A stretch of DNA of 64,000 nucleotides from Cohaesibacter sp. ES.047 (GTDB lineage Bacteria; Pseudomonadota; Alphaproteobacteria; Rhizobiales; Cohaesibacteraceae): positions 2,080,501 to 2,144,500 of the forward strand of contig NZ_LT907844.1 of the NCBI RefSeq assembly GCF_900215505.1. The letters run 5' to 3'. Shown one piece after another: positions 48,855 through 57,589 of the stretch (the stretch's first letter is position 1; each line of letters begins with the position of its first letter). Under the pieces are notes generated by a model. The model was not told where the DNA came from. It did no database searches and worked only from the letters and a program-made list of their open reading frames with translations. The position numbers and the translations under genes were made by a program.

Positions 48855-50488
48855 AAAGAACAATCCTTCTAAATGGGGCAATTCGAGATGTTGAAGAGTT
48901 TGTTCTGATTGCTGATTCGATACTGCATAAAAGAGAGCAAGTCGACGCGGACATTTCCGTTGTTATTTCGACATGGCACGAAGACATCGCAGCCAATACC
49001 GAAATTTTTAGGTGGCTTGCCAGCGAAGGTGCTGCAATTATAGGCTCTCCAAACATTCAAGAGGGTGGCCCTGCGAACATATACCGGCAATGGAGGACCC
49101 TGAATGCGGGGCTTAACGCCTGTGACGATGATGCTCTGATATTGAAGGGGCGTACGGATAAATTTCTGCTGCGCAAGGATGTTCTAAGCGCATTTATAAG
49201 CAGAGAATTCAACGAAGAGCCTTATCAGAGGATGATATCGGAAAACCGGTTGGCTGTCGAACATCTTTCGTTGAGCTTGCCGTTTATGGCCAAAGATATG
49301 ATCTATCTCGGCGGCATGAAGGCACTTAGAAATGTTACCCATTTTTCGCTTAGAACACGCTATGTCGCCGACCACATATTTAACGGAATTGGTCCCGAAT
49401 GCTTCTTATGGCTGGAGTATGCGCGAAGCGATTCAAATCTTCTTCGTCTGGTCGAGAAACTCGATTTTCGTCAGATTTCGGTCCACATGCTGCAATACGG
49501 CAGTGTATTCGACTATAAGTTTGATGAAGTCCCTCCACATATAGGATATCTGTACAAGCGTTGGGTTGAGACATTTGATAAGGAATTCCTCTTTTTGAGC
49601 GATGTTTTAAAATGCGGCTTCGCTCCGTCGTGGCTGGTTGACGAAGGCAGCTGGCGTTATCTGATTGGTGATCGGCCGGAATACGAAAAGCTCAAAAATG
49701 CTCTTAAAGCAATACCACCGATGATCGAAAATCCAATACCGAGCACTTCGTATTTGAACTCGGCTTCGGCACATCGCTTTGAAGACGCGGAAATAGTGGC
49801 TCCTCAGTATCCATTTCCTCTGCAAATTGAACAAATCCGCAACAGCAACAAGCGGGAATACTCCGATATTGTACTGTTGCGCCAATCGATCATAAAGGAA
49901 GAGATCGAAAAGGACGAACCTAATGAGGCTCGTCTGAGGAAAGCACTTTACTGGAATATAAGACAGCGCGACAGGGGAACCTTGGAACAATCCTACCTCT
50001 GGCTTATGGAGGGCAAGCCTCAAAAGCGCTATATGAGCACTGCTGACCAGATTTTTGTATTGGAGCGAATGATAGACTTTTTTACGTTCCAGCAAGATTT
50101 TGACAATATAGGCAAGACAATTGACAATTTTTTGCCCCTCATCAAAAAGGATCCCAAGCTTACGGTCAGATTGGGTGAGCACTATTTCAGAAACGACAAG
50201 AAATACAAAGCTCTTTATTGGTTTCTACGCGCTTATATGCATAACAAGACAGATTTAGGGGTCGCACATGGACTAGGCTGCACTCTTCTTGATTTACGCT
50301 TCCCCAAACTAGCAATCTATTTTCTGGAAAAAGCCCATAAAATAAGCCCTAATGACCAGACGGCTGCATTTACGCTTTTGCGTGCATATCACGCCACCGG
50401 GAAACAGCAGGAAGCCATGAAAATACTCGATATATTGAGTAACAATTTGCGGCTGGAAGCGGAAAGGATTCTAAATGTTCGCGACTAG
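48851..50488 (+). CDS. WavE-like protein with C-terminal TPR region
   Basis: A 545-residue protein. The N-terminal 270 residues look WavE-like (TILLNGAIRDVEEFVLIADSIL, ISVVISTWHED, ALILKGRTDKFLLRKD) and the C-terminal 150 residues form TPR-type helix pairs (FRNDKKYKALYWFLRAYMHN, LDLRFPKLAIYFLEKAHKISPNDQTAAFTLLRAYHATGKQQEAMKIL). It may be a glycosyltransferase held in a complex by its TPRs. The small TPR fragment at 40616 resembles this tail in type but is not a copy. Confidence 0.65.
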   Translation: MKRTILLNGAIRDVEEFVLIADSILHKREQVDADISVVISTWHEDIAANTEIFRWLASEGAAIIGSPNIQEGGPANIYRQWRTLNAGLNACDDDALILKGRTDKFLLRKDVLSAFISREFNEEPYQRMISENRLAVEHLSLSLPFMAKDMIYLGGMKALRNVTHFSLRTRYVADHIFNGIGPECFLWLEYARSDSNLLRLVEKLDFRQISVHMLQYGSVFDYKFDEVPPHIGYLYKRWVETFDKEFLFLSDVLKCGFAPSWLVDEGSWRYLIGDRPEYEKLKNALKAIPPMIENPIPSTSYLNSASAHRFEDAEIVAPQYPFPLQIEQIRNSNKREYSDIVLLRQSIIKEEIEKDEPNEARLRKALYWNIRQRDRGTLEQSYLWLMEGKPQKRYMSTADQIFVLERMIDFFTFQQDFDNIGKTIDNFLPLIKKDPKLTVRLGEHYFRNDKKYKALYWFLRAYMHNKTDLGVAHGLGCTLLDLRFPKLAIYFLEKAHKISPNDQTAAFTLLRAYHATGKQQEAMKILDILSNNLRLEAERILNVRD

Positions 50489-51887
50489 GAAACAAAGGCA
50501 AAGGCGACACGAGCAGTTGGCTCAAGCACATTGTTTATCGCCGATGTTCGACCGGCCACTCGTTGAGTTCAAGAACGAAATCGACCGCCTAAAATCTGGC
50601 ACAAATAGAATAATAAACTTCGACGAAGATTTTTACTGCAATGCATATCCTGATATAAAAAAAGCCGTCGAACGCGGTGAATTTGAATGCGGCTATATGC
50701 ATTACTTGCTATTTGGTCAGCATGAAGTTCGCGTCACCAGCACGATCGATTTCAGAAAACGGTTTGGAATAGCGCCAAGTTACCCCTCAACCAGCTCTCT
50801 ATTTTATCCTATAAATGCTCATGCTCCACGTCACTACGAAACAAACCTCATGAGGCTGCCGCAGCCCGACAAACGTGAACTGACGATTTTTATTCCCTAT
50901 TTAGATGCCTCCCTTTTCTATGCAGGTTACTCAATCTTTTTCAAAGACATCGCAAAAATCTTCGGCGATTTTGAAAAAATCAACGTCCTTGTACTGGAGA
51001 GTGCGCGCAATCCTGAATTGCTTACAGAATTTGGGAGCCAGCTGAATATACTTCATTATCGGGAAGCTTTGAAGATAACCCACGCCCCCACAATGGCAAT
51101 TTGTTTCGACACGGAGACATTTTTCATGGCACTGGAAATGTTGGGGGGGGATGCATCAAAAATAGTCTACTACTGTCAAGATTATGAAGCAGGATTTTTT
51201 CCATTCGGAACCCAGTATATAAGGTGCGAGAAGGCACTTCTAAAATCAGAAAACATAATTATTTCAACGCCTTTTTTGCGAGATTTTCTTGAAAGGCAGG
51301 GGCTTCTCAACGCAAAGCGCATATATGTTAAATCCCCTGAGATATCTCCATTTCCAGTGAAAATGGAGAAATCAAAAAAGATATTTTGCTATTTTCGCCC
51401 GGAGTTTTTCAATTCCAGAAATCTTCCAGAAATCATTTTGGAGGCAATTAATGCTTTTTCAGCAAGACACAATGGATATGAATTCTATCTAGTAGGTACG
51501 GTTGAAGTGTCTTATTCCTTTGAGGCAAATGGTTCTAAAGTATATGTACTAAACAAACTTCCAAAAGATGAGTATATAAATTTGATCGGGAGCTGCGATG
51601 CCGTTGTTTCAATGATTTATTCTGCACACCCAGGCGTTATTGCTTGGCAATCCGCCGCCTCCGGTATTCCAACCGTGACAAATTGTTTTTTACAGCGTGA
51701 CAAAGACACTATAGAAAAAATCTCCAAGAACATCGTAGTTTATGATCCTCATCGCGATGAACTTGCGGATAAAATGGAATTGGCGTTGCAAATGGATAAG
51801 GGGGATGCCGATTTTAATCGAGAATTTTACGAAAATAAAGAGCCTAAAGATATTCGATCGTTCTTGTTGGACATTACTTCGGAGTAA
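50475..51887 (+). CDS. GT-B glycosyltransferase, WsaF-like (rhamnosyltransferase)
   Basis: A 470-residue GT-B enzyme. Residues 50-90 contain a small domain often fused to surface glycan enzymes (FDEDFYCNAYPDIKKAVERGEFECGYMHYLLFGQHEVR). The rest resembles WsaF, a beta-1,2-rhamnosyltransferase of S-layer glycans: YYCQDYEAGFFPFGTQY, IIISTPFLRDFL, FCYFRPEFFNSRNLPEII and the donor-site block YSAHPGVIAWQSAASGIPTVTN. The start overlaps the preceding gene by 14 bases. It ends the operon. Confidence 0.78.
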   Translation: MFATRKQRQRRHEQLAQAHCLSPMFDRPLVEFKNEIDRLKSGTNRIINFDEDFYCNAYPDIKKAVERGEFECGYMHYLLFGQHEVRVTSTIDFRKRFGIAPSYPSTSSLFYPINAHAPRHYETNLMRLPQPDKRELTIFIPYLDASLFYAGYSIFFKDIAKIFGDFEKINVLVLESARNPELLTEFGSQLNILHYREALKITHAPTMAICFDTETFFMALEMLGGDASKIVYYCQDYEAGFFPFGTQYIRCEKALLKSENIIISTPFLRDFLERQGLLNAKRIYVKSPEISPFPVKMEKSKKIFCYFRPEFFNSRNLPEIILEAINAFSARHNGYEFYLVGTVEVSYSFEANGSKVYVLNKLPKDEYINLIGSCDAVVSMIYSAHPGVIAWQSAASGIPTVTNCFLQRDKDTIEKISKNIVVYDPHRDELADKMELALQMDKGDADFNREFYENKEPKDIRSFLLDITSE

Positions 51888-52019
51888 TCCTCCTCACGAA
51901 TAAGGAACTTCAAAAGTCTATAAGACATAACAATATGTTGCCGAGCGTCGGAACATAACCTTGATGTTTGCAATTGTGACCTATGTTTCTGAACTGGCGA
52001 TAGCAGCCTTCCAGTCCTT
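51888..52019. other. End of polysaccharide locus
   Basis: About 130 bases after the last gene, without a clear terminator, up to the left end of an IS3 element. Confidence 0.4.
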
Positions 52020-52270
52020 TGTATTGACCCATTGAAATTCTGCTCATGCTATAGGTAAGGAAAATAGTGATGAGTACGACTATGGACGATAAGATCAAAC
52101 GCTGGACAGCGAAGCGGAAATCGGCATTGGTTATTGAGATCATTCAGGGCAAGACGACGGTATCAGAAGCAAGCCGCTCTTTTGATCTGTCGCCCTCCGA
52201 GATTGAGGGATGGGTTGAAGACGCCAAGCGAGGGTTGGAGAATAGCCTGCGTGCCAATCCCCTCGACATT
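52020..52270 (+). pseudogene. IS3-family element, left-hand part (OrfA N-terminus)
   Basis: Starts with the end TGTATTGACCCATTG, complementary to the right end at 34160-34172. It encodes the OrfA helix-turn-helix beginning at about 52067-52076 (KRWTAKRKSALVIEIIQG, EASRSFDLSPSEIEGWVEDAKRG, ANPLDI) and is cut by the IS630 end at 52271. Only about 65 of roughly 90 OrfA residues remain. Confidence 0.8.
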
Positions 52271-52361
52271 ATACCAAGGGCGTGAAGTTCTGACTCTTTA
52301 GGGATTCCATTTTTAGCACTGGCGTGATTCAACATGGCAAAGGAGATTTTGCCATGTCTGC
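52271..52361 (+). mobile_element. IS630-family element, copy 3 (91-base end fragment)
   Basis: Begins ATACCAAGGGCGTG, the same end as the right terminus of copy 1, in opposite orientation, and runs to the orfA start codon ATGTCTGC, where IS256 copy 2 begins. The remaining kilobase is gone, so this is a stump left by insertion plus deletion. Confidence 0.85.
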
Positions 52362-52414
52362 GGGACTATGGAGAATTTTGTGCCCTGGCGTGGTAACTCT
52401 AATACCAACGGCAT

Positions 52415-52880
52415 TTAATTCTGACCTTCTTGAGCCCATTTTCTCATACCTATTGAATGGATGATGGTTGGGTTGGCGGAGAGGCTCTTCCATGCTTGGC
52501 AACCAGCATCAAGAATGGCGGCATAGTCTTCGAAGACCCGATTGGACAGGAAGGTACCGCGCAGATACTGCCAAATATTCTCAACTGGGTTCAGTTCCGG
52601 TGATTTGGAAGGCAACAGGAGGATGGTGATATTCTTGGGCACGTTGAGTCTGCTTGTCGTATGCCGTCCGGCACGATCCATCAGCACCACGGCATGAGCG
52701 CCGCGCGCCACTGTCCTTGAGACTTCTTCGAGGTGCATTTGCATGGCCTGTGTATTTGCAAAAGGCATCATCAATCCCGCGCCAACGCCACGCGCTGGAC
52801 ATATTGCACCGAACAGATAGGCATTTTTATATCGCTGATCGGCTGGCAGACGTGGTCTGGTTCCCTTTTTTGCCCATAGT
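52415..52880 (-). pseudogene. IS630 OrfB fragment (copy 2)
   Basis: C-terminal two thirds of the DDE half. It has AVVLMDRAGRHTT where copy 1 has Trp, and keeps LPSKSPELNPVENIW. The 5' part is cut off by the IS21-type insertion at 52881. Confidence 0.85.
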
Positions 52881-53057
52881 TGCGCATTCCGGTCTTATCC
52901 GGCCACTGATTCCGACAGCATCCGGCCACCCATTCCGATTTGATCCGGCCATTGATTCCGGAGCATTCGGCCCCCCCTTGTGAAGGGGATTTGTCGACCG
53001 TTTTGAGGTAATCACTCACCGGCTATCTTGTGTTCTTTTGGAACGTGAGAAAGCCCC

Positions 53058-54587
53058 ATGAAGAGATTACCAATGCGCAAGATCCGGGAAGCCCTTCGGC
53101 TTCGGGCAGAAGGCTTGTCAGGACGCCGAGTGGCGCAAAGCCTTTCGATAGGACGAGCAACGATATCGGACTATTTCCGTCGCGCGGATTTGGCTGGTTT
53201 GGCATGGCCTCTGCCGGTTGATTTGTCTGACAGTGATCTGGAACTTCTTCTTTACCCATCCCAACCTGGGGCGTCCTCTCGCGCGGTACCGCAGCCAGAC
53301 TGGGCTCATATGCATGCCGAGCTGCGCCGCAAAGGTGTGACGCTGGCTCTGTTGTGGCAGGAATATCGCGAGGTTCATCCTGACGGCTATGGTTACAGCC
53401 AATATTGTGCCCGCTATTCAGCGTGGGAAGGCAAGCTTTCGCCGGTAATGCGCCAGCGTCACCCCGCTGGTGAACGGTTGTTTGTCGATTATGCGGGCCA
53501 GACCGTGGATGTGATCTGTCCTCAGACCGGTGAAGTGCGCACAGCTCAGATCTTTGTGGCCACGCTTGGGGCGTCGAACTACACCTATGTGGAGGCCAGT
53601 TGGACCCAGAGCCTGCCGGATTGGATATCGAGCCATGTGCGGGCCTTCGATTTCTTCGGCGGTGTGCCTGCGATGATTGTCTCAGATAATCTGAAGTCAG
53701 CGGTAATCAAGGCCTGTTTCCATGACCCGGCGATCAACCGCACCTATGGGGATATGGCTGCACATTACGATACCGCCGTTGTGCCCGCTCGTCCGCATAA
53801 ACCCAAGGACAAAGCCAAGGTCGAGACGGCGGTTCAATTGGCCGAGCGCTGGGTATTGGCTCGACTTCGCAACCAGACCTTCTTTGGCCTGGACGAGCTG
53901 AACGCAGCAATTCGCCCTCTACAAGATCAGCTCAATGCCAAGGTCACCCGGCATCTGGGTACCAGCCGCCGGGCCTTGTTTGAGAGCCTGGACAAACCAG
54001 CCATGAAGCCAGTGCCCCGGGAGCCATACGTCTATGCCGAATGGAAGCAGTGTCGTGCTGGGATTGACTATCACATCGATGTGGACCGGCACTATTACTC
54101 GGTACCCTACCAGCTGATCAAACAAAGGCTATGGGTGCGGGTCGCCGCGCGGACCATCGAAGTCTTCCATAAAGGTCAGAGGGTTGCGTCTCACGTCCGC
54201 ATCTCTGGTAACCGCCAACATTCCACCCAGAAAGAACATATGCCGTCCAATCATCGCCATCGTGCCGACTGGACGCCGGAAAGCATCCGAAGGCAAGCCG
54301 TCCGCATCGGCCCCAATGTCGATACCTATGTTGAGGTCGTCATGCGCCGACGCAAACACCCAGAACAAGCCTATCGCAGTTGCATGGGCGTGCTCAAGCT
54401 TGCCCGATCTTTTGGCAATGCTCGCCTCGATGCTGCCTGTGAACGCGCGCTCGAGATCAACAGCTACACCTACCAATCCCTGCATTCCATTCTCAAGAAT
54501 GGTCTGGATCGACAACGCCGAGAAACGCCCACGGACGGCCCCGCGATCACCCACCCCAATATCCGTGGTGCAGATTACTTCCATTGA
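53058..54587 (+). CDS. istA: IS21-family transposase IstA
   Basis: A 509-residue integrase-type transposase: N-terminal HTH (KIREALRLRAEGLSGRRVAQSLSIGRATISDYFRRA), then the rve-type core with LFVDYAGQTVDVI (Asp), AMIVSDNLKSAVIK (Asp) and the Glu in the KPKDKAKVETAVQLAERW segment, and a C-terminal DNA-binding part. ATG 53058 is the natural start. It overlaps the istB region by a few bases at most. Confidence 0.93.
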   Translation: MKRLPMRKIREALRLRAEGLSGRRVAQSLSIGRATISDYFRRADLAGLAWPLPVDLSDSDLELLLYPSQPGASSRAVPQPDWAHMHAELRRKGVTLALLWQEYREVHPDGYGYSQYCARYSAWEGKLSPVMRQRHPAGERLFVDYAGQTVDVICPQTGEVRTAQIFVATLGASNYTYVEASWTQSLPDWISSHVRAFDFFGGVPAMIVSDNLKSAVIKACFHDPAINRTYGDMAAHYDTAVVPARPHKPKDKAKVETAVQLAERWVLARLRNQTFFGLDELNAAIRPLQDQLNAKVTRHLGTSRRALFESLDKPAMKPVPREPYVYAEWKQCRAGIDYHIDVDRHYYSVPYQLIKQRLWVRVAARTIEVFHKGQRVASHVRISGNRQHSTQKEHMPSNHRHRADWTPESIRRQAVRIGPNVDTYVEVVMRRRKHPEQAYRSCMGVLKLARSFGNARLDAACERALEINSYTYQSLHSILKNGLDRQRRETPTDGPAITHPNIRGADYFH

Positions 54588-54598
54588 AAGGACAGGAT

Positions 54599-55357
54599 AT
54601 GCTGACACATCCAACCCTGGAGCAGCTCAATAGCCTCAAGCTCGACGGCATGGCAGAGGCCTTCACCGAGCTGGCCAGCCAAGACGGAACGGCTGATCTG
54701 ACCCAGGCCGAATGGCTGGGGCTACTCATCGACAGAGAAGCTGCCAGCCGCGAGACCAAGCGGTTCGAGAGCCGAATGCGAACCGCACGTCTGCGCCATG
54801 TCGGAGCCGCCCCAGAAGATGTCGACTACAAAACCAGACGTGGGCTGGACAAGGCGCTGTTCCAGCAACTGCTGACAGGTAAATGGATACGGGACAAACG
54901 GAACTTGATGATCACCGGCTCATGTGGCGTCGGTAAAACCTGGTTAGCCTGTGCGCTCGCCCAGGCCGCTTGTCGAAGTGGTGTCACCGTGCTTTACAAA
55001 CGTGTGCCGCGTCTGTTTAGCGAATTGGAGATGGCCCATGCAGACGGGCGCTTCCCGCGCCTCTTTCGAAGCCTTACCAAAACCCAACTCCTGATCCTCG
55101 ATGACTGGGGACCCGACCGTCTGAATGCAAACCAGAGACGGGACCTCATGGAAATCGTCGAAGAACGATATGGTGCAGGGTCAATCCTGATCACCAGCCA
55201 ATTGCCGCTGAAAACCTGGCACGAGGTTATCGGCGAACCTACCTTCGCCGACGCTATCCTCGATCGGCTCGTGCACAACGCATATCGCCTCGAACTCGAA
55301 GGCCAGTCCTTCCGAAAAACCCATGTCAAAACGGGTGACGAAAACAACAAAAGCTGA
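54599..55357 (+). CDS. istB: IS21-family helper ATPase IstB
   Basis: About 252 residues, AAA+ (DnaC-like): LEQLNSLKLDGMAEAFTEL at the N-terminus, Walker A ITGSCGVGKTWLACALA, Walker B LLILDDWGPDRLN, and sensor SILITSQLPLKTWHEVIGEPTFADAILDRLVHNA. ATG 54599 has AAAGGACAGG upstream; a TTG at 54584 overlaps the istA stop. It helps IstA choose and remodel target DNA. Confidence 0.93.
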   Translation: MLTHPTLEQLNSLKLDGMAEAFTELASQDGTADLTQAEWLGLLIDREAASRETKRFESRMRTARLRHVGAAPEDVDYKTRRGLDKALFQQLLTGKWIRDKRNLMITGSCGVGKTWLACALAQAACRSGVTVLYKRVPRLFSELEMAHADGRFPRLFRSLTKTQLLILDDWGPDRLNANQRRDLMEIVEERYGAGSILITSQLPLKTWHEVIGEPTFADAILDRLVHNAYRLELEGQSFRKTHVKTGDENNKS

Positions 55358-55464
55358 TACCTAAATCTTCAGGCCTCAAGACGGCACGCCAAAGGTGGCC
55401 GGATACTCCGGATTAGGTGGCCGGATGTTATCGGAATGGCCGGCCGAATGCTCCGGAATGCGCA

Positions 55465-55708
55465 CATAGTCGGGCCAGTCCATTCTTCTGACCAAGCCTA
55501 GCCTCATCTTGCCACCAAATCTCGATGGGCTTGTTCTTTGGCAAATGGCCTACATGCGCTGCCAACGTTGCGGAGAAGTTTTTTTGAAAGCATCAATGAC
55601 TTCAGGCTTTTGTTCTGGATGTTGAGGTCGACCAGATATGCGCACATACCCCATGCGGCGCAAACTATCGGCGTCAAAAGCATCGCTAAGAATCAAAGCG
55701 GCAGACAT
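55465..55708 (-). pseudogene. IS630 OrfA fragment (copy 2, internally deleted)
   Basis: Reads MSAALILSDAFDADSLRR, then directly RMGYVRISGRPQHPEQKPE, skipping 121 codons including the main HTH. The slippery A-run is kept. No functional transposase can result. Confidence 0.85.
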
Positions 55709-55810
55709 GGCAAAATCTCCTTTGCCATGTTGAATCACGCCAGTGCTAAAAATGGAATCCCTAAAGAGTCAGAACTTCACGCCCTTGGTATAATATGAGG
55801 AGACCCACGT

Positions 55811-57034
55811 ATGAGCATCGACAAAGCCCTTTTGGATCATCTGATGGAAGGCCGCAAAGCGGGCGATCTGTTCGGAGAGGACGGGATTCTGCAAGAACTG
55901 ACCAAGGCGCTGGCCGAACGAGCCCTGAGCGCCGAACTGGACGAGCATCTGACCGAAGAACGCGCCGATGCGCCGCCTGAAGGCGCGAACCAGGCGCTAA
56001 ATCGTCGCAATGGCCGCAGCCAGAAGACGGTGACCACCGACAGCGGGAAGGTCATTCTCGACATTCCCCGTGACCGCAACGGCAGCTTTGATCCTCTGCT
56101 GATCGCCAAGTATCAGCGCCGCTTTCCCGAGTTCGACACCAAGATCATCAGCATGTACGCGCGCGGGATGACGACCCGCGAGATCCAGGGGCATATCGAG
56201 GATATCTATGGTATAGAGGCGTCCCCGAGCCTGATTTCGGCGATCACCGATGCCGTGATGGAGGAAGTGACCGCCTGGCAGAACCGCCCGCTGGAACCGT
56301 GTTATCCGATTGTGTTCATGGACGCGATCCGGGTCAAGATCCGCACCGACGGCGTGGTTCTGAACAAGGCGGTTTTTGTGGCCCTGGCTGTTCTCCCGGA
56401 CGGCACCCGCGACGTTCTGGGGCTTTGGTTCCAGGCCAATGAGGGTGCCAAGTTCTGGGCTAAAGTTCTCAGCGATCTGCGCAACCGTGGCGTTCAGGAC
56501 ATTCTCATCGCCGTCGTGGACGGTCTGAAGGGCTTCCCCCAGGCCATCGAGGCAGCCTTTCCTCAGACCCAGGTCCAGACCTGTATCGTGCATCTGCTGC
56601 GCCATTCCATGAGCTTTGCCAGCTACAAGGATCGCAAGGCCGTCGCAGCGGCTCTTAAGGCTGTCTACACCGCTGTGGACGCCACAGCCGCGGAGGCGGC
56701 GCTGGCGGAGTTCGAAAACAGCGACCTTGCCGCCAAATACCCGGCAATCGCGCCGAGTTGGCGCCGGACTTGGAACGAGGTGATCCCGTTCCTTGACTAT
56801 CCGCCCCAAGTGCGCAGGCTGATCTACACCACGAACGCCATTGAAGCACTGAACTCGAAAATCCGCCGGGCCGTTCGCTCCCGCGGGCATTTCCCCAGTG
56901 ACGAGGCAGCTGCGAAATTGATTTATCTCGCCCTGAATGCTACTTCTGTGGAATGGAAACGCTCCGTGCGCGAATGGCACTCAGTGAAAAGCCAGTTCGC
57001 AATAATGTTCGAAGATCGTTTCCAAATGGCGTAA
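55811..57034 (+). CDS. IS256-family transposase (copy 2)
   Basis: A 407-residue intact transposase, nearly identical to that at 34505 (differences at about residues 62 and 295-300). The catalytic motifs IVFMDAIRVKIR, VVDGLKGFPQ and NAIEALNSKIRR are all kept. Its own ribosome site (GAGGAG) survives, but its upstream region is now the end of IS630 copy 2, so expression would depend on a new promoter. Confidence 0.92.
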   Translation: MSIDKALLDHLMEGRKAGDLFGEDGILQELTKALAERALSAELDEHLTEERADAPPEGANQALNRRNGRSQKTVTTDSGKVILDIPRDRNGSFDPLLIAKYQRRFPEFDTKIISMYARGMTTREIQGHIEDIYGIEASPSLISAITDAVMEEVTAWQNRPLEPCYPIVFMDAIRVKIRTDGVVLNKAVFVALAVLPDGTRDVLGLWFQANEGAKFWAKVLSDLRNRGVQDILIAVVDGLKGFPQAIEAAFPQTQVQTCIVHLLRHSMSFASYKDRKAVAAALKAVYTAVDATAAEAALAEFENSDLAAKYPAIAPSWRRTWNEVIPFLDYPPQVRRLIYTTNAIEALNSKIRRAVRSRGHFPSDEAAAKLIYLALNATSVEWKRSVREWHSVKSQFAIMFEDRFQMA

Positions 57035-57420
57035 TCAAAGCGCCAGGGCACAAAATTCTGCATAGTCCCTTCCCTCAGGCTGTAGAATATCTCTCCATCT
57101 AGGAACTCGTCTCGAAACCTTGCATTGAAGCTTTCGCAGTAACCGTTCTCCCAGGGTGATCCCGGCTCAATGTAAGCAGTCTTTGCTCCAACAGCCTTGA
57201 TCCAACCACGTACGGTCTGGGCAACGAACTCTGGGCATTGTCTGATCGTATGAATGCCGGCACACCACGCGTTATGTACAGGTCACTCAAGGCATCAATG
57301 ACATCATCCGAATTCAGCTTTCGCTTCACTTTGATGGCCAGACATTCCCGACTGAACTCATCAATGATATTCAGTGTTCGAAAGACCTTGCCTTCATCGG
57401 TTCGACAATGAACGAAGTCC

Positions 57421-57460
57421 CCTCTCAGCGTTTGCAAGCAAACGCCTGCCGGGGCAACGC
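57421..57460 (+). repeat. Short hairpin element, copy C
   Basis: CCTCTCAGCG, stem GCGTTTGC / GCAAACGC around AA, then CCTGCCGGGGCAACGC. It is inserted between codons for HVWSY and DFVHC of the IS3 orfB, adding about 41 bases. Confidence 0.7.
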
Positions 57461-57589
57461 ATAGGACCAAACATGATCCCGATGTTCGGGCCTAAGCCGG
57501 ACACTAGACCCATCATTGAGCCAAAGCCGACCTCGCTTGGATTGTTTCATTGGCACTTTTAGCCCTTCTCGTAGCGATAACCGTTGGAC

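Larger units (their letters stand above)
52881..55464 (+). mobile_element. IS21-family element (complete)
   Basis: 2,584 bases with ends TGCGCATTCCGG and CCGGAATGCGCA. CATAGT stands immediately before (52875-52880) and after (55465-55470), a six-base target duplication. Both ends carry several internal copies of GGCCGGAT/ATTCCG-type repeats, as usual for IS21. It contains istA and istB. The element looks intact and is the youngest layer of the nest. Confidence 0.92.
52402..55790 (-). mobile_element. IS630-family element, copy 2, split and internally deleted
   Basis: Inserted in the leader of IS256 copy 2, with TA duplicated at 52400-52401 and 55791-55792. Segments 52402-52880 and 55465-55790 match copy 1 almost base for base, apart from a 363-base in-frame deletion between two CGGCGCAAA repeats and a Trp-to-Arg change beside the second catalytic Asp. 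It is interrupted by the IS21-family element. Confidence 0.88.
52362..57069 (+). mobile_element. IS256-family element, copy 2, split by nested insertions
   Basis: Left terminal repeat at 52362, right terminal repeat ending at 57069. Bases 52362-52401 and 55791-57069 together equal copy 1; the 3.4 kb between is an IS630 element that itself carries an IS21-type element. The eight bases outside the two ends differ (ATGTCTGC and TTCCCTCA), so there is no target duplication and one flank was lost by deletion or recombination. Confidence 0.9.
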
